This document shows, in pieces, positions 1 through 5,549 of a stretch of DNA of 17,879 nt (within the stretch, counting starts at the first letter, position 1; each line of letters begins with the position of its first letter). Source of the DNA: Acidimicrobiaceae bacterium (GTDB lineage: Bacteria; Actinomycetota; Acidimicrobiia; Acidimicrobiales; RAAP-2); contig PLXU01000033.1 of the NCBI GenBank assembly GCA_003151555.1, positions 601 to 18,479 on the forward strand, written 5' to 3'. Position numbers and translations under genes: made by a program. Under the pieces are notes generated by a model that saw only the letters and a program-made list of their open reading frames with translations, was not told the origin of the DNA and did not search any database.

Positions 1-2
1 GG

Positions 3-251
3 CTCGAACTCGTCGGAAGCCAACTGCTACTCGGTGACGAACGCGTCGAGGTTGTTCGTCGTGGTGTCGAGGGCGTCGGATTCATCGATCACCTCGCCGC
101 CGGAGACGCGGTCGCGCTTCACTGGGACTGGGTGTGCGAACGTCTGAGCGGTCGTGCGCTTCGACGGTTGCAGGCGGCGACGTTGGACAACCTCCGGGCT
201 GTCAACTCGCTGGAGGCGTGCCCTCCGGGCGCCGCCTTCGAGCGTGCGTAA
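3..251 (+). CDS. DUF6390-like protein, C-terminal end (partial)
   Basis: An open plus-strand frame enters from the left edge (codons begin at base 3) and ends at TAA 249-251, with a second in-phase stop, TAG, directly after it. The 82 visible residues contain GDAVALHWDWVCERLS near the middle, followed by an arginine/leucine-rich helix ending LDNLRAVNSLE. From memory, a 'GD-V-LHWDWVC-RL' block close to the C-terminus is typical of the actinobacterial DUF6390 family. That family is often encoded beside NiFe-hydrogenase structural and maturation genes, and its biochemical role is unknown to me. The N-terminal part lies outside the window. The gene converges on the por operon. The frame is well supported by its protein-like composition; the family name is recognition by eye, not a search. 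Confidence 0.65.
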   Translation, partial: LELVGSQLLLGDERVEVVRRGVEGVGFIDHLAAGDAVALHWDWVCERLSGRALRRLQAATLDNLRAVNSLEACPPGAAFERA

Positions 252-620
252 TAGCCAAGAGGCACCCAGCCGTGAAGTTGGAACTCCGCCCAACTGCGGA
301 GCGGACGTCGCAGCGGGCGGTCTTGCGCCGATGGCGAGCCATGCGCCGCAGAATGGTGGGCGGCTTCGGCCAGCCAAAGGATTGCTTCCGGCACCTCCGC
401 CAACCGTGCGTAACCCACCTCCACGGCGAGGTCCCGGTGGGCGATCATCACGCGCACCGACGAAAGTCGTGCTCGAACCGATCAAAGGGAAAGGAGTGTA
501 CTCACAACAATCCAACGTCGTGCTCGCCGGCGTGACCACACGCATTCTTGAGGTTCGAGCGACGCCAATTATTGACGCCACCGTCCGGTAGCGGCGGGGT
601 GATTCACCGGGGCTGGTCGC
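252..620. other. Convergent intergenic region with a possible ORF remnant
   Basis: This gap lies between the 3' ends of the DUF6390-like gene and the por operon. A minus-strand frame from GTG 457 to about 260 looks protein-like (it begins MRVMIAHRDLAVEVGYAR and has high GC at third positions). However, it has no Shine-Dalgarno sequence and then runs antisense through the DUF6390 tail to a stop at 119. I do not recognise it. It may be a decayed gene fragment or a chance frame. A 6-bp dyad, AGTTGG/CCAACT (276-281 and 290-295), sits 25 bases after the DUF6390 stop and could be a weak terminator. Other long frames here have low-complexity Arg/Pro composition and are shadows. Confidence 0.4.
576..593 (-). 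terminator. Candidate terminator of the por operon
   Basis: Read on the minus strand, CGCTACC-GGAC-GGTGGCG forms a 7-bp stem with one T-G wobble and a 4-base loop. It lies 27 bases after the stop of the last por gene and is followed by the AT-rich stretch TCAATAATT. The U tract is imperfect, so the call is tentative. Confidence 0.4.
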
Positions 621-2246
621 TCAATTGTGCTCGGGGACCATGACGATGGCACCACAGGGGCATTCCTTTACACAGATCCCGCATCCCTTGCAGAAGTCGT
701 AGTCGAACTGGTAGCGCATATTCTCGCCCAACTTGATGACGGCGTTGTCCGGACAGACGCCAAAGCAGTTGTCGCACTCAAAGCAGTTGCCGCACGACAT
801 ACAGCGGCGTGCCTCGAATAGCGCGTTGTCTTGCGTGAGACCGCCAATGACTTCTTCGAAGTTGGTCTGGCGCCGGACTCGCTCGAGTTCTGGACGTTCG
901 GTACGCGGTGCGTCCGCGTAGTACCAGGTATTGAGAAGTTCGAACGAAGCGAGTTCGTGGCGAACTTTCGCCTCGGCACTGCGCCCCATTACGAAGTCGT
1001 CGATACCGTGGGCGGCCCGCTTGCCGTGTCCGATGGCAACCGTCGCCGTGCGCTGAGCCGGGACGGCATCACCTCCCGCGAAGATGCCGGAAGGGCTTGC
1101 CATCATCGAGTCGAGCACCTCGACGGCGCCGTCACGCACGTTGACATCGTTCGCGTGCTCGAGCAGCGAGAGATCGGTGTCCTGTCCGAGGGCGAGGACC
1201 AGCGAGTCGGCATCGAGCTGTTCGAACTCACCCGTGGGTTCGGGGAATCCCTCTTCGTTGAGCTTCATCTTTTCGAGCATGATTCGATCACCGTCGAATT
1301 TGCTGACCGTCGAGAGCCAACGCACGGTGACGCCCTCGCCGAGCGCCTGTTCGAGCTCTTCGCCGCTCGCGCCCATGCGTTCGCGGTTGCGGCGGTAGAC
1401 AATGACGGCGTCAGTCGCCCCGAGGCGACGCGCGGTGCGAGCGGCGTCGAAGGCAGTGTCGCCACCACCGTAGACGACGACTCGCCGCCCGAGCAGCGGC
1501 GCATCGTCGTCGGCGACCTGGTGCAGGAAGCTCACCGCGTCAATGACGCGAGATGAGTCACCCGCTGGGATGTCGACCCGCTTGCCTAGTTGGGCCCCGA
1601 CCGCGAGAAAGACGGCGTCGAACATTCCGTCGCGGCGTTCTTGTTCTACGTCGTGGACGACATGTTCGAGTTGGATCTCCACGCCCATGGCGACGATGCG
1701 AGCGATCTCTGCGTCGAGTACGGCGCGCGGGAGTCGATAGGCCGGAATGCCGTAGCGCAACATGCCGCCTAGACGTGGGGCGGAGTCGACGAGGCGGACG
1801 TGATGGCCGAGTCGGCGAAGGTGATAGGTCGCACTCAGTCCCGCCGGTCCCGCACCGACGACGAGGATTCGTTTTCCGGTGTCGGGACCTGGTTCGGGCA
1901 GGGCCCAGCCCTTCTCGACAGCGAGGTCGCCGAGAAAGCGCTCCACGGCGTTGATGCCGACCGCTTCGTCTACCTGGACCCGATTGCATGCGGTCTCGCA
2001 CGGATGAAAACAGACTCGACCCATGATGGCCGGAAGGGGATTATCTTCGACGAGCATGTGCCACGCGGCCTCGTAGTTTCCCGATTCAGCCTCGTAGAGC
2101 CAGCCCTGGATGTTCTCGCCGGCGGGGCACGCGTCGTTACACGGCGGCAGGCGGTCCACGTACACCGGGCGTTCGACACGCCAAGAACCAGTGTGGTTCG
2201 CTCGACTGGAGCCGACGTCCAAGGTGATCGCAAAGGGATTCGTCAT
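621..2246 (-). CDS. GltD-like FAD/NAD(P) oxidoreductase fused to a 2[4Fe-4S] ferredoxin domain (delta-type subunit of 2-oxoacid oxidoreductase)
   Basis: This 541-residue cytoplasmic flavoprotein resembles the small subunit of glutamate synthase. The N-terminal iron-sulfur domain has Cys36, 40, 79, 83 and 87 (CNDAC and VCFHPCETAC). The FAD-binding GAGPAG is at 131-136 and the NAD(P)-binding GGGDTAFD starts at 260. The second FAD contact is GIFAGGDAVP. The C-terminal 60 residues form a bacterial-type 2[4Fe-4S] ferredoxin: CFECDNCFGVCP (Cys488, 491, 494, 498) and CKGCGICVKECP (Cys519, 522, 525, 529), with an extra CMSC pair at 482-485. It is the last gene of the por operon and its ATG overlaps the porB stop as ATGA. 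No gltB-like large subunit is present, so a glutamate synthase role is unlikely. I infer that it replaces the small PorD ferredoxin subunit and links the complex to NAD(P)H. Confidence 0.85.
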   Translation of the reverse strand: MTNPFAITLDVGSSRANHTGSWRVERPVYVDRLPPCNDACPAGENIQGWLYEAESGNYEAAWHMLVEDNPLPAIMGRVCFHPCETACNRVQVDEAVGINAVERFLGDLAVEKGWALPEPGPDTGKRILVVGAGPAGLSATYHLRRLGHHVRLVDSAPRLGGMLRYGIPAYRLPRAVLDAEIARIVAMGVEIQLEHVVHDVEQERRDGMFDAVFLAVGAQLGKRVDIPAGDSSRVIDAVSFLHQVADDDAPLLGRRVVVYGGGDTAFDAARTARRLGATDAVIVYRRNRERMGASGEELEQALGEGVTVRWLSTVSKFDGDRIMLEKMKLNEEGFPEPTGEFEQLDADSLVLALGQDTDLSLLEHANDVNVRDGAVEVLDSMMASPSGIFAGGDAVPAQRTATVAIGHGKRAAHGIDDFVMGRSAEAKVRHELASFELLNTWYYADAPRTERPELERVRRQTNFEEVIGGLTQDNALFEARRCMSCGNCFECDNCFGVCPDNAVIKLGENMRYQFDYDFCKGCGICVKECPCGAIVMVPEHN

Positions 2247-3253
2247 GAAGACTGCTCCATCTCTGGCTGGAGAAGCCCGTAGCGTGCGATGTTCTCGTCG
2301 GCCATTGACTGCAGGTGCGCGATGACGTCGGGGCGAGGGTTGGCACCAAAGAGGTGGGCGAATCGACGCTGAAGTGAAAGGTATTGCTCGACGGGGACCG
2401 GCCGGCGGATGTGCGAAACCGACGTCACCACGCCGTGTTCGGCCTCAAAGACTGGAAACAGACCCGACTCGGTGGCGAGGCGGGCGATGTGAATTGTTTC
2501 ATCGGACGCCGATCCCCATCCGAGCGGACAGGGAACGAGGATGTGCAGGTAACGAGCGCCGCGCAACTCCATGGCGCGTTCGACCTTGCGCTCGAGGTCG
2601 TGCAGGTCGGCGACCGTCGCGGTAGCGACGTAGGGAATGTCGTGCGCCATCGCGATGCGCGGAAGATCCTTACCCTGACCGAAGTTGTTGCCCGGTTCGG
2701 GCCCCACGGCTTCGGTCGTGGCGGTGCGCGCGGCCGGCGGCGTCGCCGCCGAGCGCTGGACGCCGGTGTTCATGTAGCCCTCGTTGTCGTAGCAAATGAA
2801 GAGCACGTCGTCGTTGCGTTCGAACATCCCCGACAGACATCCAAAACCAATGTCCACCGTTCCTCCGTCGCCCGCCTGGGCGACGACGCGCACGTCCTTG
2901 TTTCCCTTGGCTCGTAGTGCGGCGGCGACCCCGGTCGCCACGGCGGGGGCGTTACCAAAGAGTGAGTGCAACCACGGGATTCTCCACGACGTTTCGGGAT
3001 AGGGCGTTGAGAAGACCTCGAGGCAACCGGTGGCGTTCACCGCGACGATTTGGCCGTTGGTGGCACGCATCGCTGCGTCGAGGGCGTAGCGCGCTCCCAA
3101 TGCTTCGCCACAGCCCTGACAGGCGCGATGGCCCGAGTCGATCGAGTTGGTCCGATCCGATTGAGCCTGCACCGTGCGCTCATCTTCGTTGAGGAGTCGG
3201 TTGCCGACGGCGAAACTACCAACTTGGTAGAAGTGGACTCGTTGGCTCGTCAT
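2243..3253 (-). CDS. porB: 2-oxoacid:ferredoxin oxidoreductase beta subunit, TPP-binding
   Basis: This 336-residue subunit carries the thiamine diphosphate site and one [4Fe-4S] cluster. CQGCGEALG supplies Cys45 and Cys48, NATGCLEVF supplies Cys77 and LVPCPLGWG supplies Cys242, which together match the four PorB cluster ligands. The TPP/Mg motif runs from GDGG (128-131) to YDNEGYMNTG (155-164). The first ~40 residues precede the usual core, as in other three-subunit pyruvate and ketoacid oxidoreductases with an extended beta N-terminus. The ATG at 3253 overlaps the porA stop as ATGA, and its own stop overlaps the next start in the same way, so translational coupling is likely. Substrate (pyruvate versus branched-chain or other 2-oxoacid) cannot be fixed from sequence alone; pyruvate is the default inference. 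Confidence 0.92.
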   Translation of the reverse strand: MTSQRVHFYQVGSFAVGNRLLNEDERTVQAQSDRTNSIDSGHRACQGCGEALGARYALDAAMRATNGQIVAVNATGCLEVFSTPYPETSWRIPWLHSLFGNAPAVATGVAAALRAKGNKDVRVVAQAGDGGTVDIGFGCLSGMFERNDDVLFICYDNEGYMNTGVQRSAATPPAARTATTEAVGPEPGNNFGQGKDLPRIAMAHDIPYVATATVADLHDLERKVERAMELRGARYLHILVPCPLGWGSASDETIHIARLATESGLFPVFEAEHGVVTSVSHIRRPVPVEQYLSLQRRFAHLFGANPRPDVIAHLQSMADENIARYGLLQPEMEQSS

Positions 3254-4506
3254 GCGGGTATCTTTGGGGACACTGTGCCGCGGTCGCGTAGAAGGTTTTC
3301 CGCCGAGGGACCCGAACGTCGAGACGCCTGCATTCGGGCGCGTTCTCGATCGACAGCTCCCTGGTCGAGGTCAAGGAACGTGAGCGGCGCGAGCTCATCG
3401 CGTGACGCGTCGTCGAGGACCTTTTCTAGGGAGCGTCGGGTGATGGCTCGACCGCCGAGACCCGCGATGACGGTTCGCAGAAGAGTCTGCTCGTGATGAA
3501 TCGCGATGGCGATGTCGGTCGAGAGCACACCACCGGCGCCGATGCTGAAGGCCTTTTCGATCACGACGATCTGGCGGGCGTGCGCGAGCGCGTCGCGAAC
3601 GGCTTCGCTCGGGAACGGTCGAAACGACGTGACGCCGAGTACACCGACCAGCTCGCCCAGGTCGCGGCGCGCGTCGACCGCATCTTTCAAGGTGCCGAGA
3701 ACCGAGCCCATGGCGACAACCACGGTTTCAGCGTCGTCGGTACGATACGGGCGCACCAGCCCGCCGCTGTCACGTCCCGTTGACTCGAAGAACTCGCGAG
3801 CGATCTCGGGAATAAGTTCTAACGCGTCGAGTTGACGTAAGTGGGCGAGGTAGCGCACCTCTTCGAACGCCTCGGGCCCGACCATGGCGCCAATGGAAAC
3901 TGGAGCTTTCGTGTCGAGCATTTGTCGCGGTTCGTAGGGCGGCAGGAAAGAATCCACGTAGGACTGATCGAGCAGGTCGACACCCTCGACGGCGTGGGTC
4001 AAGATGAAGCCGTCGACGCACACCATGACGGGGACCGAGAGTTCTTCGGCGAGGCGGAAAGCCTGGACGTGGAGGTCCGAAGCCTCCTGATTGCTCTCCG
4101 CGAAAAGTTGGATCCATCCTGAATCGCGAACCGCCATCGCGTCGCTGTGATCGTTCCAGATGTTGATCGGCGCCCCGATAGCGCGATTCGCGAGCGTCAT
4201 AACGATTGGTAGACCCAGTCCCGCAGCGTTGTAAACGGCTTCCATCATGAAGAGCAGACCCTGGCTCGACGTCGCGGTGTACGCCCGAGCGCCGGTTGCT
4301 GAGGCACCGATCGCCACTGACATCGCCGCGAACTCAGACTCGACGTTGATGAACTCGCACGGCGCGAGCGTGCCCGCTTTCACCATCGCACCCACAGCTT
4401 CGATGATGTGGGTTTGAGGTGATATCGGATATGCGCACACGACCTCGGGCCGACAGAGGGCCACCGTTTCGGCGATCGCTTTCGAGCCTTCAATTTGTCG
4501 AAGCAC
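3250..4506 (-). CDS. porA: 2-oxoacid:ferredoxin oxidoreductase alpha subunit
   Basis: This 418-residue alpha subunit supplies the pyrimidine-binding domain for TPP and domain II. The diagnostic YPISPQ is at 26-31 (consensus YPITPQ). A further conserved stretch, HSDAMAVRDSGWIQLFAE, is followed by NQEASD. The transketolase C-terminal-like domain lies around residues 250-370 (AMGSVLGTLKDAV and SFRPFPSEAVRDAL). Length is normal for a separate alpha chain; it is not fused to gamma. The GTG start is decided by a strong ribosome binding site five bases upstream, inside the end of porG, giving a 17-base overlap. It acts in the cytoplasm with porG, porB and the flavoprotein-ferredoxin subunit, converting 2-oxoacid + CoA + oxidised ferredoxin to acyl-CoA + CO2, or running in reverse for carboxylation. 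Confidence 0.92.
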   Translation of the reverse strand: MLRQIEGSKAIAETVALCRPEVVCAYPISPQTHIIEAVGAMVKAGTLAPCEFINVESEFAAMSVAIGASATGARAYTATSSQGLLFMMEAVYNAAGLGLPIVMTLANRAIGAPINIWNDHSDAMAVRDSGWIQLFAESNQEASDLHVQAFRLAEELSVPVMVCVDGFILTHAVEGVDLLDQSYVDSFLPPYEPRQMLDTKAPVSIGAMVGPEAFEEVRYLAHLRQLDALELIPEIAREFFESTGRDSGGLVRPYRTDDAETVVVAMGSVLGTLKDAVDARRDLGELVGVLGVTSFRPFPSEAVRDALAHARQIVVIEKAFSIGAGGVLSTDIAIAIHHEQTLLRTVIAGLGGRAITRRSLEKVLDDASRDELAPLTFLDLDQGAVDRERARMQASRRSGPSAENLLRDRGTVSPKIPA

Positions 4507-5080
4507 GAGCGACCTCCTTTACTTTCGACGCGACGTAGTCAAAGGCAGCCTTGACGGCCGCGGCGTTGCGCTCACCGACGGGGCCAATGAAGTGTTCGCG
4601 CACGGCCTTGTCGATGGCGTCGCACGTGATCTCGCCGGTGAGCGCGGCAAACCCGCCGAGCAGTGCGGCGTTAGGCAGCGGACGGCCGAGATGTTCGAGA
4701 GCGATCTGCGTCGCGGGGCACGTCATGAGGCGCTCGATGTGATATTGGTCGAAGAAGTCACCGAAACCTAGGTCAGAGAAACTGCTCGACGAATTAATCA
4801 GGACATAGCCGTCCGGCGACAGGCCAGAAAAGAGATCCACTTGGTGGATCAAGGTGACGTCTTGGATGATCACGGCGTCGGGTTCCATGACGGGCTCGTG
4901 AGTACGAATGACCCGGTCGTCAAAACGACAAAACGAGACGACGGGGGCCCCGGTGCGCTCCGACCCGAAACTCGGAAAAGCCTGGGCGTGACGCCCCTCA
5001 TCAAAGGCCGCGACCGAGAGAATTTCGGCCGCCGTGACGACCCCCTGACCCCCCCTGCCATGAATACGGATCTGAAACAC
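4490..5080 (-). CDS. porG: 2-oxoacid:ferredoxin oxidoreductase gamma subunit
   Basis: This is the gamma subunit. The mature N-terminus FQIRIHGRGGQGVVTAAEIL is the family hallmark (RxxGxGGQG), followed by AFPSFGSERTGAPV (RTGAPV-type block) and PNAALLGGFAALTG near residue 150. The open frame continues upstream to an ATG at 5179, but family members begin just before FQIRIHGRGGQG. I therefore choose GTG 5080, giving 196 residues, with a weak AAAGG about 10 bases upstream. The 33 extra residues of the longer version (MPKFVTKALIEMGPRQ...) have no family counterpart that I know. It is the first gene of the operon and overlaps porA by 17 bases. The promoter should lie in 5081-5549. Confidence 0.88.
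   Translation of the reverse strand: MFQIRIHGRGGQGVVTAAEILSVAAFDEGRHAQAFPSFGSERTGAPVVSFCRFDDRVIRTHEPVMEPDAVIIQDVTLIHQVDLFSGLSPDGYVLINSSSSFSDLGFGDFFDQYHIERLMTCPATQIALEHLGRPLPNAALLGGFAALTGEITCDAIDKAVREHFIGPVGERNAAAVKAAFDYVASKVKEVARASTN
4512..4520 (-). promoter_or_regulatory. Ribosome binding site for porA
   Basis: The minus strand reads AAAGGAGGT, a near-perfect anti-Shine-Dalgarno match, five bases before GTG 4506. It lies within porG coding sequence and fixes the porA start despite the 17-base gene overlap. Confidence 0.8.
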
Positions 5081-5549
5081 GGTCCGGTTGCCTTTCGCCA
5101 GGGCAAAAATCTGCCGTGAACTGAGGGTACCTTGGCGAGGCCCCATTTCGATAAGGGCTTTAGTCACGAATTTGGGCAACTTGGTCGCCGGGTTTCGAAG
5201 GCCGCAGCTGAGGGCTTCTTTCTGTGTGACTCTGGCGCCTTCTTGCCTCGCTGCAAGCCAAATAGTTATCCAGGAGGACGCAGATTTCTACTTCGCTACT
5301 TGGCAATCTGAAGTCGGATCTGGCCACCACTGAAGCCGCAGTGTGGCGATTCAGTTGGCGTTGTTGGGCGTCTCCTGTGATCGCAATCTCGGTCTCATTC
5401 ACAGGAGCCTTTGCCTGGCGCACGCGAATTTTCCAGCTCGCGCCGTTGCGTACGGATCTGTTTATCCCAACTGAAGAGTGGAGTTGGAGTCGGTGATCAA
5501 TTGATGCTGCACGTCCATTGAAACGCTTTCGAACAACGCTCACGCATCT
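5081..5549. other. Divergent intergenic region between porG and the cation ATPase
   Basis: About 470 bases carry the divergent promoters of the por operon (minus) and the P-type ATPase (plus). Visible structure includes the 9-bp inverted repeat listed separately, a CCAACT/AGTTGG dyad (5467-5472 and 5482-5487), the perfect 10-base palindrome ATCAATTGAT at 5496-5505, and GAAACGCTTTC at 5520-5530. I cannot point to a convincing -35/-10 pair. A 207-residue antisense frame (5160-5783) overlaps the ATPase N-terminus and looks like a shadow. Confidence 0.5.
5372..5407. repeat. 9-bp inverted repeat between divergent genes
   Basis: CTCCTGTGA (5372-5380) and TCACAGGAG (5399-5407) are perfect reverse complements separated by 18 bases. 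This could be an operator pair or an RNA hairpin in the por leader. The TGTGA/TCACA core recalls CRP half-sites, but the spacing is far too wide for a single CRP site. Confidence 0.5.

Noticed and set aside
27..581. 184-residue minus-strand frame
   Set aside because: Arg/Pro/Gly-rich, antisense to the DUF6390-like tail, no family features and no ribosome binding site; typical GC-rich shadow.
5081..5179. 33-residue N-terminal extension of porG
   Set aside because: The gamma-subunit family starts just before FQIRIHGRGGQG, and GTG 5080 gives the normal length.
5376..5403. CRP-like site from TGTGA and TCACA
   Set aside because: The half-sites are separated by 18 bases, not the 6 required for CRP.
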